64,000 bases of DNA from Xenoacremonium recifei (GCA_012184525.1 WOFQ01000002.1:1612001-1676000); one strand, 5' to 3'; positions 1-13,030 are shown, counted from the first letter of the stretch. The notes: generated from the sequence alone by a model not told the origin. Made by a program: numbers and translations.

Positions 1-94
1 GGAGGAAAGCGGAGAGGAGGGGAGGTTTAAGTCTAGCCGAGCCTGGAGACGGGAGAGGGGACCGAGACGTATTAAGGCAGGCACGGAATGCCCC

Positions 95-113
95 AGACGA
101 GACGAGACGAGAC
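95..113. repeat. GACGA pentanucleotide microsatellite
   Basis: About four tandem copies of a five-base GACGA unit lie in the upstream intergenic DNA. Simple replication-slippage repeat; no function inferred. Confidence 0.7.
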
Positions 114-1227
114 AAGGAAGCGACGGTCGAGGGGAGCAGACGAAGCTCGGGTTGCCCTTTAGCCTTTAGTTTATTAGCCTTAGCCAGCCAGCGCTGCCGA
201 AAGGGCCTGAGGATTGTGAGGAGGATAAGCCGAAGGAGACCAAGGAATCGCCCAAGGATCCGGCCAAATCCATGCCACAAGGACATCAACACCTACAGGA
301 GGGGAGCAGGAGGGGCGGAGGAAGCCCCATGCCCGGCGATGGGGCCAGGTTACAGTGGAGTTTCAGCGGGCGTGTGCTGAACGCTGGCTGGCTGGGCGGG
401 TCCTGCAGCGCCAAAGGGCTTCTGTCGGGGCCCCAAGACGCTGTGTGTGCCCATGTGCCAGCAGATTCGCCAGATCATCGTGGCACTCGTGCCGGGACTG
501 GCGCGGCCCAAGACGGGATTACATGGTGCGACGCGCTGCGGAACTGCCAGAAGCGGCAACACGAGAGGCAATCCGTGAGGAGAGGCAGTCACGTGCATGC
601 CGGCTGACCCTCGACGCCTCCAGCAGATCCCAATGAACGAGGGTGCAGCCTGCGAGATGATGCAATGGGAAGGTGGACTCTCCGCGCTGCCGAATCACGC
701 GCGGCCTGGATAAAGCCATGCATGCCCTGTGGCTTTGCTCTGCGCCTGCTTTGCCTCTGCCATGCGTGGCCCGGAAACTTACCCCTCCAATCCGGCGTTT
801 AGCGCCCTGGCAACTGGGCCCAGACCTGTGGGCGGCTGCTTTTAGAAGTCAGTCAGTCAACACTGAGCCACTCGGCCTGGTGAGGGGATCGGCGTGAGTC
901 AAGGGTCTCTGGCCGCCGATATAAGCCTTGACGGGCCTGGAAACAGTCGGCTTCGGCTCTCCCAGACTGCGTCGCCCTCCATCACGTCGCTGGCACCGCC
1001 GGAGTTTCCCAACTGGCCAATAGTCCGCGTGCTATACATTCCGTCGTCAGGCACGCTGACCCTAAAGTGCGGGGGACGAGCTGTGTCCAGACCAGATAAT
1101 CTGGCAGTGTGCGGCTCCGCGACGCTCTAACAGCTGCAGACAGGCACCGAGTCCCCTGTTGCCTCCTGCAGGGCTGCCTTGTTGCCTGTGGCAGACACAC
1201 CTGAATCCGGGGCGGATCCAAGTTTTC

Positions 1228-1250
1228 CCAGCCCAGCCCAGCCCAGCCCC
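1228..1250. repeat. CAGCC pentanucleotide microsatellite
   Basis: About four copies of a CAGCC unit about 170 bp upstream of the listerin start codon. Simple repeat in the presumed promoter or 5' leader. Confidence 0.7.
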
Positions 1251-1417
1251 GTCTCCATGTGACATCACCGGCCTGGGCTCCGCTGGATTAGATTCCCCGC
1301 TCCACCAATTTTGCTCAGGCTCCGATCATCACCAAAGGGCTCCGGATCCCGTGCTGCCCTCCGTCCAACCTCTCCGGCATCACGGACACTGCTCCGACGC
1401 TGCTCCGAGACCCGACC

Positions 1418-4400
1418 ATGGCTCAGCAACCGCCCATGACCCTTCCCTATGCCGGGGGTCATCACGCCTTCGGAGGCGGAGGCTTCGGCAGGGGCAGCAG
1501 CAGCAGCACCGAGTTCAACGCCATCGGCGGCGCCTTTGGCTTCTCGTCCGGAGCCGGCTCTCCCCTATCCTACCTGGCCCAACCCCCCTCCTTTAGCGCC
1601 GTCGCTGACCCCAACAACGTCGTGATACTCAAGAACGTGCTCAAGAAGGACGGCACCACCAAGGCCAAGGGCCTGGAGGATCTGCTGGCATATGTTCAAG
1701 CCCATCCCAGCGACGGGGCTGATGGGGTTGACGAGGCTGTCTTGGAAATATGGGTGAGTGTTGTGTATAAAGTATATTATGAGACATACCATGAGACTTA
1801 CACCAACTCAGAGTCTCTTATATCCCCGCCTATCTATAGACAACTCTCGCCGCGTTCGAGAGCTCTCTCACCTGGTCCTCTCTGAGCTTCTCAAGTCCGC
1901 TCGCAAGAGGATGGCGCGCTTCATCCCCAGGTTTGTCGGCGCATGGCTTGCCGGGCTCTACGACCGTGACCGTGTCGTCGTCAAAGCCGTCTCAGATGGC
2001 ATCGCGGCCTTTCTGAATTCCCCGCAAAAGGTTGCCATGTTCTGGAACAAGTGTCAAGCTCAGATCCTTGACTTCGCCATCGATGCTATCCGCGAGACTC
2101 AGGACACACTCAGTGACGAACGCTCAACTTCCAAGGAAGACGCCGAAGCCAAGTACTACAGAGTCGTAACGTGCAGTCTCTCCATCGTCCTTGGGCTATT
2201 ACAGAGAAACGACGACCAGGCTATGCAGCCATTTATGCCCAAGTATGAGACTTTCTTCCAAGAGGAGGCTGTCTGGAAGAGCTTCACCTTACCGGATTCA
2301 TCTGTCCGCAAAGCCGTTTGCCAACTGCTCTTCGCGACTCTGGACCGGAAACTACCCTATGCAGAGTCTAAACAAGCCAAGCAAGCCATCATCACAGGCG
2401 GTCTCAAGACGAGCCAGAGTGGTTCAGCTCTCGAGTATGTGCGGGCTTTGACGAAGCTCACACAGGCTGACCCTACCATCTGGTCGACTTTTGGAAAACC
2501 CCCGGCTGACTCCAAATCACCCTTCTCCAGACTGCGGGCGTTCATCGCCAAGGGATCGCAAGGAAGCCCTGCCAAGTTCTGGGAGTATCTCGATCAGCTG
2601 TTGTCACTCCTTCCAGAAGAGGTCTGCACTCCTGAACTGACATCCCAGCTGTTGACATCCCTCAAGGCTGGCATCACAAACCGAGAGGAACCGCGCACAA
2701 ACACTTCTCAAGCCTGGCAATGTTACGTCGACACTGCCAAACGCCTGCTCAAAACCCTCCCTCCGGAGGATCAGCTACCTTTCGTGCAACAGCACTTCTT
2801 CTCGCTGACTGAACAATTCCTCTTCTCCGAGCCCGATCGACCGGCCCCGATCCCCCTTGGCCCGAATGCCATGGCAGTTCTCGTCGACATATACGTCACG
2901 ACGGTGCAATCTGCGCCGCCGGTAGTCTCTGCGTCGCGTGATGAATGGGATCGACTGGCGGGCATCCTCAATGCCAGGATATCAGCATCCCTCCCCGAAG
3001 CGGCCGCCGAGTTCCATAAGTCTCAGGAAAAGATTGGCGAGGAAGGTCGACGATGGTTTAGTCTTGTCGGGCAAATACAGGCCAAGATAGACAAGCCTCT
3101 GGACCACACATTTTCCCCTTCAAGTCGGCTGGTCGCCCAGTGCATGAGCCTCCTGAAGGCTCGCAACCTAAAGCCATTCGGGGCAGCGATGTGCCTCGAA
3201 TTCGCCCTAAGCAACGCGCCAAAGCTATTCCTCAGCGCAAGATCAAACGACATCTCGAGGTTTCTCATCTCTTGTGCAGAGGAGAATTTCAACCTGACAC
3301 TCAACTCTCCATCATCACGGAATCTCGTCTCTTGCATTCACCTTTTGGGTACTATTCCTGGGAATGATGACGTATACGCCGCTACCTGGTCTACATGGGC
3401 TTCGTCAATCCGCGCTTCACCGCCGCAACACCTTCGCGACTCTATTCTTGCGGCTCTACTGTCTCGAGAAAGCGCCTCTGAATTGGCACACGCCGACCAT
3501 TTATTGCAAACGTTGTGCATTATCCATGCTTATTCACTGGCCAACGGAGACAACGACTGCTGGGAGCTTTTAGAGGCGGTTATCAAGTACAAGTCTTTAA
3601 CCAAGGAAAACTATCGGAAACTCCTGACTTTGCTATTGCAAGGTTGCAAGAAACGAGTCCGCCAAGATGGTAGGGACGTCAAAGTCCTCGATATCGTCCT
3701 TAAGGGGGACCCAGAAATGGTTGTGCAGGATATTGAGATCTTCACGCTAATCGTTGCATGTATGCTACGCTTCACGGAACTGGGGCACCCTGAACTGGCT
3801 GCACAATGCAAAGCTGTTATATCTTTCATCTCGAGTCAGCCTGGTGCAGATCTGCTCAGCCCCTGCCTCGCGCTTCTCAAGCGTGACATAAATGAGGTTC
3901 AAGTAGGGGCCTTAAGGTGAGCTCTTCCGTATCCCAATTCTCTGGGGAAAGCTAAGTAGTCGAAGTATTGAGACGCTCGTCGAGCAAGCGGAGACAGCTG
4001 CGAAAACAGGAATCAAAGACCTGTCGCAATTATTCCCTGACCTCGACATATGGCTTACAGAGTTAGAGCCTTTCATAGAGCTACCAATCAACCCAGCCGT
4101 CTCCATCACGAACAGCCTTGGGGGGGCACTGGCTCTGGTCCAAAGAGAAACCCGCTTTGAAAAGTTACAAAGCCCTAGGCCACGAGATAGTATGGGGAGA
4201 GCCATCCCCTTGAGAATGGCTCTCTATACTGGTCAACTTCTTAAGAAGATTGACGTCACGCCACTTCGACAAGCTAATAAGCTGGAGCCTATCCTACATC
4301 TCCAATATCTCACTGTCAAGCTTGCTTCAGATCAGTTCTCTTGTTTGGACAAGTGCCGGCTGTGGAAGAACCTGTCAAATCATCTAGATTTGTTCCATGA

Positions 4401-6444
4401 AGCGGAGACGCTTATTAACAAGACACATGAAGACATGAACAAGCTGGTGACAGACAATAAAGGTCTCGACGAGTCCTCCATTGTCTACAAACTAATGAAG
4501 ATATTGAGAGCGAACTCTGGAGAACTGACACATCGAGCCTTTTACACAGCCCGCGTATTGGCTGATTTCGTGCAAGCCCTGTCTGAGGCCCAGGGGCTCC
4601 CATCACAGATCGAGCAAAAATTCGCTAAACAAGATCTTATCCCGGTAACAAGCTACACCGCCCTCCCGGCTGTCGCATGGATCGTTGGGCTTGGGGAGAC
4701 TCTCAGATCAGCCCAGTCACTCAAGAACTTCTGCAACCGACTGGTGAGCGACATAGCTGAAGCGAAGCAGAACGGCGAGAGGACTCTCAAAGTTCTGGTC
4801 TTGATGTCAACTTGCTCTCAAGCATACGAAGTTGGCGAACTGCCTGTTGCCAAAAACCGAATCGTGTTTGCTGTGCGCAACATATGTTCTTGGCTATCAA
4901 ATCCTACACAGATATCGCCCGCCCTATCTGCAGAAGTATGTCGCGTCTTAAACACTCTTCTTCCTTGCATGAAGGATGTGTACGGGTCATACTGGGAGAC
5001 CACTACAAACTTCTGCATTGCGTTGTGGAAGAAAACAAAGAAGCTGCCCTTGGATGTCGCGCTTCCATACATACACGCCTCTCTGAGGTTAGCCAAGACT
5101 CTCGAATCGCTGCAGGACTCCAACGACGAGCTATACGACGCTGTCGCCGATTTCATGAACCAGAAGCCTAGAGTGGTGCTTGATCTATTAAAAATGCCCC
5201 GACCATCACCATCTCAGGCCTTGCAGATCGTGGATGGGATGCTTTGCCGCGAGGTTGACAAAATTCCCGTCCACGCCATTCAGGATCAATCGGATATATA
5301 CGGCCTATTGGCATCGGATTCCAGGGAAATCCAGACTGCAGCCTTCAGCCTTCTGCATAGAGCCATCCCAGAGCGGCAGGAATTGGATCTTGTCGACATG
5401 CTTATAGATGAAAAACCGGCCCAACTGCCAGACGAGCTGTTGTCTCTCCTGTTGGATGCCCCGACGCTCGAGAAGTATCCAGATGAGAAACTGGAAATAT
5501 TCCCCCAACCCATCCGCGCGTACCTCCTGTCTTGGAGGCTCGTCTTCGATGCCTTCTCGACTCCAGCGATGAGGTTTCGCAATGACTTCATGGAAACCCT
5601 GAAGACTGGTGAATATCTTGGTCCGCTCTTGGATTTCACATTCGATGTCCTTGGTCATTCTGCTGCTAAACCGCTCAACCTTGACAAGGGAGACCTAGTG
5701 TCGGTCATTGACGACTACGACTTCGAGCTCGCAGAAGCTGAGCTAGACGAGAAGAACATGCAATGGCTGCTTGTGAACCTATACTACTTGACGCTGAAGT
5801 ACATTCCCGGCCTGTTTCGGAAGTGGTACATGGACTGCAAATCCAAGCAGACGCGGATTGCTGTCGAGTCCTGGACCACAAAGTACTTCTCACCACTCAT
5901 CATCAACGACACCCTCACCGAGGTCCAACGATGGGCCGAGCTCCAGGCCGCACCCGCTGCAGACGAACAAGAGCTCGTCGTGCGTGTCTCCCGAGCCGCC
6001 AAGGAGATCACGGCCAGCTACGAGGTCGACGAGGACCAGGCATCCATCTCGATCCGCATCCCGCCCAGCTACCCGATCGACAACGTCACCGTGGCCGGAG
6101 TGCACCGTGTGGCTGTCAGCGAGAAGAAGTGGCAGTCATGGATCATGACAACGCAAGGCGTCATCACGTTCTCCAACGGCAATATCACCGATGGACTTAA
6201 CGTCTTCCGACGCAACATTGTCGGCGCGCTCAAGGGCCAGAACGAGTGCGCCATCTGCTACAGCATCATCTCGTCCGACAAGCGCATGCCTGACAAGCGC
6301 TGCACTACATGCAAGAACATGTTTCATCGTGCGTGCTTGTACCGCTGGTTCCAGAGCAGCAACCAGAACACGTGCCCGTTGTGCAGAAATCCTATTGATT
6401 ACCTGGGATCTGATACCGCAAAGAGAAGGCAAGTTAGAGATTAG
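1418..6444 (+). CDS. ltn1: E3 ubiquitin-protein ligase listerin (Ltn1/Rkr1)
   Basis: Listerin binds 60S subunits carrying stalled nascent chains and ubiquitinates them in ribosome-associated quality control. The model is three exons: 1418-1753, 1812-3916 and 3960-6444 (about 1641 aa, close to the family's usual 1560-1800). Intron 1 (GTGAGT...CAG) joins LEIW to SLLYPRLSIDNSRRVRELSH, a conserved N-terminal HEAT-region sequence. Intron 2 is only about 43 nt but is needed to pass an in-frame TGA at 3918. The middle is alpha-helical HEAT-like repeat. The extreme C-terminus (about residues 1577-1622) is a RING-CH finger: CAIC, CTTC, then FHRAC and CPLC. The N-terminus is Gly/Ser-rich. Very confident on family; the second intron's acceptor (3956 or 3959) is uncertain by one residue. 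Confidence 0.95.
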
Positions 6445-6728
6445 GTGTAGAGTGGACGAAGCTCCGGAGAGGGAGAGTTTTAAGAATTCGGAAAATTTTG
6501 ATGGATAGAGGTGGATAAATTGCTTCGGTGATTGTTATGGGTAATGAAGGGGACGTTTACGAAGGCATGGTTGGAAGCCACATGACATGTGTTAGGAATC
6601 AGACGAATCACGGGAAAATTGGCGACGGGAAAAGTAGGCAAGGGTTCATCACGGGCTTTTCTTAATACAATCCTATTCTCTCCTATCTATATAATTTCTG
6701 CGCTCCTCTTACATCGTAAAGCTCAACA

Positions 6729-6996
6729 TCATAGACATTTTGCGACATACCTCAGGAATTCCGCAGTGCCCAACAGATCGTACGCCTCATCGGTCAGGCG
6801 ACGCGCTTCGGCCCGCAGTTCTGCCCGTTTTTGTTCCTTGATGCGGTTGGACTGGCGACGGTCCATGGGTTGGGTGACGTGAGAGTCTGCTGGACACATG
6901 AGCGTGAGTGTTAATGAGTGCGGAGGAGTGGTGAGACTAACTTGCGGTGTGTTCGCCTTTGCCGGCCGTGGGTTTGTTTTGGCGGTTTTTGGGCAT
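6729..6996 (-). CDS. Small basic two-exon protein, hypothetical
   Basis: Not recognised. Exon 1 (6996-6942) begins MPKNRQNKPTAGKGEHTA. The GTTAGT donor at 6941 and CAG acceptor at 6887-6889 join it in phase to exon 2 (6886-6729), which contains MDRRQSNRIKEQKRAEL and then AEARRLTDEAYDLLGTAEF. The result is about 66-70 residues, strongly basic, with a helical Arg/Ala/Glu-rich second half. Frame continuity across a canonical intron and protein-like composition support a real gene. A further GTATGT donor follows AEFLR, so a third exon downstream is possible and the 6729 stop may lie inside an intron. It is tail-to-tail with the listerin gene. Nuclear or nucleolar location would be a guess. Confidence 0.5.
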
Positions 6997-7381
6997 GCTG
7001 GCGGTTGGGAATAGAGGATAAGTACTGACTTCGGGAGGATGTTGGTATGAATGGTGTTTCAGAGTGGGTGTGGCAGGTTTTGTGTGGTAGAAGTTGAGGT
7101 TTGAGAAGAGGTTGGTATGATGAAGATGAGGAGACGGTTATATATGGCCGAGGATGTTGGCGCGGGATTATGAAGAGGCAGGTCGCTTTCACTTTATTCT
7201 TCCCATTGACAAAGCCCGCGTCAATGGGCTTTCTTCCGAAGTGGTGTTCTACCTCAATCACGGTGTTGATGACACCTCCAGAAATGCGGTTGTGAGCACT
7301 CAATGCTTTGTTGTCAAGACTCCTCGTCTGTGGCTACTCTCAGACAGCTATGATTCAACGCCTATAGTTTGTCAGTTCACG
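6997..7381. other. Intergenic region between the small protein and the kinase
   Basis: About 385 bp. It is the upstream region of the minus-strand small protein and the 3' flank of the minus-strand kinase. TATATAT occurs near 7140. No further gene seen. Confidence 0.5.
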
Positions 7382-8625
7382 TCAAAAGAAGGAAGAGATA
7401 AAGGGCCTTCCAACCTGCTCGGCCGTGCTTCTTTCACCGTCGTAGCGAACCAGCGCAGCAACCAAATCTCGGAAAGCAGGATCCATATCTGGAAGAATGG
7501 CATCCCATGACCGCGATGGGAAGACAGTCCACAGCTCAAAGGGCGATATCTTGAACTCCTTTGCGTCAGGCCAAGTCTCCGGTGTCGGAGTTCCAAGAGT
7601 CTTGAAGATGCTAAGGATGAGGCCCAGTTGGTTCCCATCCTCATGAACAGGCCGGGACTCAAATACGGGACGAGGAGGAGCGCTGGCTGCTTCGGCGAGC
7701 ATGACACCCGCCGCCCACATGTCTATACGCGTGCTGTAGGATTTGTCTCCGAAGAGAACCTCTGGTGCGCGGTACGGGCCGGTGCCAATGTCCAGGATTT
7801 TGTTGTCGGGCGGCTCGGAGCGGGAGGACAAGGCCGGATGCCAAGCGGTGCCAAAATCCGAAAGATATGCGGGGCCAGATGGTGACTCCAGGAGAATGGC
7901 AGAGGGCTTGATGTCTCGGTGAATGATTCCTTCAGAGTGTATGTCTTTCAGAGCCTGGAAGGTGTCTTTGAAGATGGAGCGGAGCTGGTCCTTTGACAGA
8001 GGTCCCTTCTCAAGCAAGGTTTCCAGAGTCAAAGGCATAAAAGGGAATACCAGTGTGAATTGCTGCTCTTGGTCCCGGAATGTCTCAAGAAGAGGGATGC
8101 AGGGCGGCTTGAGGGATTCCAGGATCTTGGCTTCGCGTTGCGGGTTGTGAGGTTCCATGTTGTGGTAGGCGACAATGACTTTCAGGGCCTTGTTGCCGGA
8201 ACGAAAGACTTGCGAGGTTACGCCGTCGGCAATGGGTTTGCAGTTCTTGTATGTGCCAATGCAGATTCCACCGTCTGCGTCTGGTTCCTCGGTAGTTATG
8301 GCTCCGTTGGTCTCATCTGGGGCGTCAACCGGAGGGGTTGCAGTTGGCCGGCAAGCGAGATCATATTCTTCCTAGACTAGAGATCAGGATGACTTGATCC
8401 GGGCTTGTATGCAACTACTTCACATACTCTAGTGGCTGAAATCTGATAGGCAGCTTGTTCGATGGCAATGGCCTCGGTCATGGAAGACTTGGACAGAGAT
8501 TTTTGGCTGGAATGGGGTGAGCCACGAAAGATGCAGCTTATGCATACAAAGGCTTACATGTCTTGGATGATCTGATATCTGTCGATTGCTGACAGTGAAG
8601 ACTTCCAATTGTCTGATGAAGCCAT
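7382..8625 (-). CDS. CDK-activating-type serine/threonine kinase, Csk1/Cak1-like
   Basis: CMGC-like kinase, probably of the fungal Csk1/Cak1 group that phosphorylates CDK T-loops. Three exons: 8625-8558, 8506-8428 and 8371-7382, giving 378 aa. All junctions are canonical and in phase (GTAAGC...CAG, GTATGT...TAG). Exon 1 contains RYQIIQD, the usual kinase N-lobe start; an acidic linker separates it from the nucleotide loop (ADGVTSQVF) and the Lys in ALKVI (K113). The catalytic loop is HRDIKPSAILL (D202), followed by SDFGTAWHP and the TGPYRAPEVLFG activation segment. The residue at 207 that normally is the Mg-binding Asn is Ala; the codon is clearly GCC. Kinase fold very confident, subgroup moderate. 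Confidence 0.85.
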
Positions 8626-9971
8626 CGTGACAGGTCAATGGCGGCAGCTGGTGTAAGTGAGGGTCCGGGGAGAAGGGACAGATTTGGGTCGGGCTACAAC
8701 AAGGTCGATCAGGGTTTGGAGCGATTGACGATGATCTACATTAGCTGGAAATGAGAATTCTGCTGCTGCTCGACTCTACCATTTAGTTATTGTCAGCTTG
8801 TGAAGTCCCATCCTGTGTCTTCCAGCGTGCCTCCTTCTCAATAGCTTTCCCCCGCCTAGCAATAGCTCCTTTTCACACGAGATCAAGGGGAGAGATGTCT
8901 GAGACAAGGACATACGGAGAATTGGAGCCGCGACAGCTTTCTCTGGAACACGTGTAGCGAGCGGGTGAATATGGAGCGGTTTGGCCTGAAGCTGGACTCT
9001 TATATCTTGGAGTTTTTATGTCGAATTATGTTGGAAGCATGGAAGGGAAGGTGGCCCCCAAAGGGCAAGAATGATGTAACGGCACTTGCCAATCCCTCTC
9101 TGGGTGGAGGTCGCTCATTCGATTTTCAAGCGGCCCAAAAAGGTGGCCCAAAACGGTGCTCGCCCCGTGACTACCTGGGCGGGTACGTACTGATCGGTAG
9201 TCTCCAGCTTCTCCGATCCGAGCTCCGGGCTTTCCACTGCTCCGGAAGAATTGGTTGAGGAGAAGAGAGCTACCAGTTTCAAACAGGAAGCTGCCTGCCA
9301 TACCGCCTGCCTCTCAGCTAACGAATTACCGTTTGTAACGGCAGCTTTCGAAGCTTGGCTGCCCGTTGCTGGGACTTAAGGAAGGAACAGGCCGAGAGTG
9401 GGAATGCAAGCTCTGGCCCGTTTCGGGGGCGTGCGGGGACCGAGCTCCGCTTTAGCCACCAATCACCAGCCACCATGCGCCAGCCACGGCCTGCGCCCAT
9501 TCGCTGCCCGGCCAATTCTCCACCTGCAGTTCCGTTCCGTCAGTTGGACCATCCATCCTCTTCTTCCAAGCTCTGCTTGCTTGCTTTGCTTCACAAGTCG
9601 AGGCTCGAGCCATCACCATGAGCCGGATTTGACGCTACGTTGATTGCAGGGTCCGCCGTTACCGCCTTTTTTGCATCGTGTCGCATTGCCGTTTGCGCGT
9701 CTTGCCTCTGCCTCCGCTGTCGCATCTGCTGCTGCTGCTGCTCTACCGCTCTCTCCGAGTAATTACAGCAGCGACTCGATTCGATTCGACTTCCCGCTTG
9801 CTCCCCGGAATCCGAATCCTCTCTGTGCTTCCGTCGCCGTTTTCGCCGACTTCAGCCTCGCCATGCGCAACGGCAGCCTCGGCCTCTAATACCCAACGCT
9901 GTATTCTTAATCCTCGCGATCCGCCTCCGACTCTCCGCTCCGTTTGAAAAGGGCTCGACGACACCGCAAAC
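8626..9971. promoter_or_regulatory. Divergent promoter region, kinase / Syp1
   Basis: The 1.35 kb between two divergently transcribed start codons. The part next to Syp1 is rich in pyrimidine tracts and contains a short CTG run near 9728-9742, consistent with a long 5' leader. Open frames here overlap on both strands and show no family likeness. Confidence 0.5.
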
Positions 9972-12900
9972 ATGGATGATATGGCCAGGGCCGAGTATCC
10001 CGCCATGCTGGTGAGGCAATCCCCAAGCTGCCGGACGCACCACCATCCCTTCTCCGAGTGCGCCGGCGCGCAAGCATCAAGCATTACCCAAGCTGACCGC
10101 CATGCGCGCAATTGAACAGGCGAACCTCCAACCGAACCAAGCCGTGCATGTCCTCAGCGAACGGATCAAGCGAATAACACGCATCAACCTCGAGATTGCC
10201 GACTGGCTCCAGGTACACCCACCCGCCCTTGCCGGAATCGGCCCATTGCGATCATGATATGACCGACCCCTCTACCAAGAATCACCAAGCTGACGGACAC
10301 TCTCATATCTAGGAGCGCCGTCGCGTCGAAGAGCAATACGTCCAGGGCCTGCGGCGGCTCGCCCAGTTCAAGGTCCCCAATCCGCAGTCCGAGCTTGGGT
10401 GCGTCGCCGTCCTCCCCAGACCGCCATGACGGGTCGCTTGAGTATCACATCACTGACCACCAGAGCAGCGTCTTCCAGGCCCCATGGAACCGAATCATTG
10501 ATTCCGTCGAGAGCATCGCGCACTCGCACCACCTGCTTGCCGATCGGATCGAAAAGGACGTCGAGCACCCGCTCCGCAACTTCCAGCACCGCAAGGATGT
10601 GCACAACATCAACACAATCTCGTCCAACTTGGCCGCCATGGCGCGGGACCTGGAGGATGCCCAGGCGCAGGCCGACAAGCTGAGCAGGAAGGGCGGGAGG
10701 GCCAGCGCGGCAAAGGTCGATGCGGCAACATCCAGGCTCGAAGCCGCCACTGGGCAGTGGGAATCGCAAGCGCCCTTCATCTTCGAGACCCTCCAGGCCC
10801 TCGACGAGTCGCGAGTCAACAGCCTCCGAGACCTGCTCACGCAGTACCAGACTCACGAGTCAGATCAAGCCCAGCGCACGCAGGACAATGCCGCCGACAC
10901 CCTGGCTCTCATGCTCGAGATAGAAACCGACAAGGAGATCCAGTCGTTCGTCCACCGCGCCACCGCTGGCAAGACGAAGCTGCCAACGCGGACCTCGACA
11001 AGGCAATCATCCATTGCCGGCACCACAAACTCTGGCCCTGCACCCCCAGGCACTGCGGGCACCGTTGGTACGGCCGGAACTGTTGCCACAGCTGCTACTA
11101 CAAGCACATCGCAACATACACCTCCTGTGGAATCGCCTGCTGTCCAGTCGCTGCATGACGACGAGGCCAGCGAGCACAACTCCCTTCCTCCGGAGCCAAA
11201 GCCAGGTACGTTCAGCCCGGACGGTGTCGATCCTTCGACAAAGCTAACTAAGCGCAGAATCCAAGCTCAGACGCCTTGGTACCATGTTCGGTGGCCGACG
11301 ACGACAGAGCATGCACGGCGGTTTTGGCCAGTTGACGCCCCAGAAGACAGGTCCTTCTTCGTTTGGTAGACTTGGTAGCAGTCATGGCCATCCCAGAGGG
11401 CTCTCTCCGCGGGGATCCTCGACTAATCTGCCCTCCCTGGCGGAAACCCCTGACACTACGCAGCCTGAAAGCGAAAAGCCGTCTACTCCCCACGACAACA
11501 CCAACGGATTCCAACAAAGCGGGAACCACGTTGATACACCTCAGTCGTCCACTGCACCGTCAGGAGGTGTGAATGGCACGCATGAGCCCGATATCTCGGA
11601 TGTACCACCACCTCCAGGTCCTCCCCCTTCTCATGCGCACGAGAACCAGATTGCGCCTCCACCGCCTCAGAAGGACGCAGAAGGCTTCACCATTCCAGCT
11701 CCTATGAACGACCCAATCTCAGAAGCCCAGCGAGAGGCCGCCGCGACTGATGCCGAGCAGTTCTTCAAACTGAATATCCAAAACAAGCCAGTGGAGGAGG
11801 AAGACCCTGAAGCAAAGAAGGCTGCGCTCTCAAGCGTTGCGAACAGTCTCAAAATAGGCCCTGCGACTCGTCGTGCCGGAACAATTAGGGGTCGCCGGGA
11901 TGTCAGGAACACCGTCTATATGCCAGCACCTCCGCAGCTGCCCGAGAGCAACACCGAAACAACACTGGGTAGTCTACCCATGTCACCATCAATCCCAGCG
12001 TCAATTTCCAGAGGCGGCACGGTTGCGGCTCTTGCGTCAGAACACAGCATTGCAGCAACCTCGGATACGCAGTCGGTTCGCTCAGGCAACTCTCTCGGAA
12101 GTCTGGTCCACCCCAAGCATCCAGATATGCATGCCCCAGGTCTTAACTCGTCCATTATCGAAACAGTCTCAGCAGTGTTTGAAGAAGGCGTCCTAAAGAG
12201 TGCATCCATTGCGGGTGAAATTGCATTCGCGAATAACCCCACAGATATAGAAGAGATGAAGTGTAAGTTACCTTGTTCCTACTTAGTAACCTTAAGTTTA
12301 AACTTACTAACAACAAGCAGCTCACGAAACCATCCGCATAAACAACTTCACAAGCCTTGAGCGCATTGGACCTAATCGAATCTTTGTACAAAACACATCC
12401 CCCGACCACCCCGACCAATTCTCGCTCGATGTCTCACACATCGCCAAGACGGCCACCGCTTTCTCGTACCGTGTCTTCTCAGACGACCCCGAGACCCCTT
12501 CTCTGGGCCAACACGCCCCTCTCCTCCTCAAGCTGGCCTGGAAACCCCAAGGCGACAAGCTCGGGCTCTTGATACAGTACCAGCTCAACCCTTATTCGAA
12601 CTTCACCGCCCCCGTAACTCTTCACAACGTCGTCATCGTGGCAACTTACGAAGGCCGCTCCATCGGCGCCCAGACCAAGCCTGTCGGCACGCACCTCAAA
12701 GACAAGCACATCGTGTACTGGCGCCTCGGAGAAGTCACGCTCACCCCCGACACGCACAAAATCGTGTGCCGCATCCTCGGCGCCGAGGGCATCGAGCCCA
12801 AGCCTGGCCACGTCGAGGCCCGGTGGGAGTACACCGCTACCGGCGACGAACTGCTCGGCAGCGGCATCTCTATCTCGCGCCTTGTCGACGACTCCAAATC

Positions 12901-13030
12901 CAAGGCCAAAGAGCTCTCCGACGATGACCCCTTTGCGGACGAGAGCGTTGCGTCGTCCTCTGCCGAACCGCGATGGGTCGACGTGCCTGCCGTGCGGAAG
13001 CTCGTTGCCGGGAAGTACGAAGGGCGGTAA
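9972..13030 (+). CDS. syp1: Endocytic F-BAR and mu-homology protein, Syp1/FCHo-like
   Basis: Early endocytic adaptor that bends membrane through an F-BAR domain and binds cargo or adaptors through a C-terminal mu-homology domain. Six exons: 9972-10010, 10120-10212, 10313-10398, 10469-11205, 11258-12262 and 12321-13030 (889 aa); all phases match and introns carry CTAAC-type branch points (e.g. GCTAACTA before 11257). Residues about 1-270 are the helical F-BAR unit, starting MDDMARAEYPAML and including LSERIKRITRINLEIADWLQ. The middle is disordered and Pro/Ser/Thr-rich with a proline run near 11606. The last 250 residues (from HETIRINNF) form the muHD, with the IADW- and LLLKLAWKPQG-type strands expected of this family. 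Confidence 0.92.

Larger units (their letters stand above)
1..1417. other. Intergenic region upstream of the listerin gene
   Basis: No supported gene. The short open frames are mutually overlapping, low in complexity and lack splice-linked partners. It holds two short tandem repeats: a GACGA pentamer array near 95-113 and a CAGCC array near 1228-1250. The last few hundred bases are pyrimidine-rich, as is usual for a fungal promoter and 5' leader, and lead into the start codon at 1418. Confidence 0.6.
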
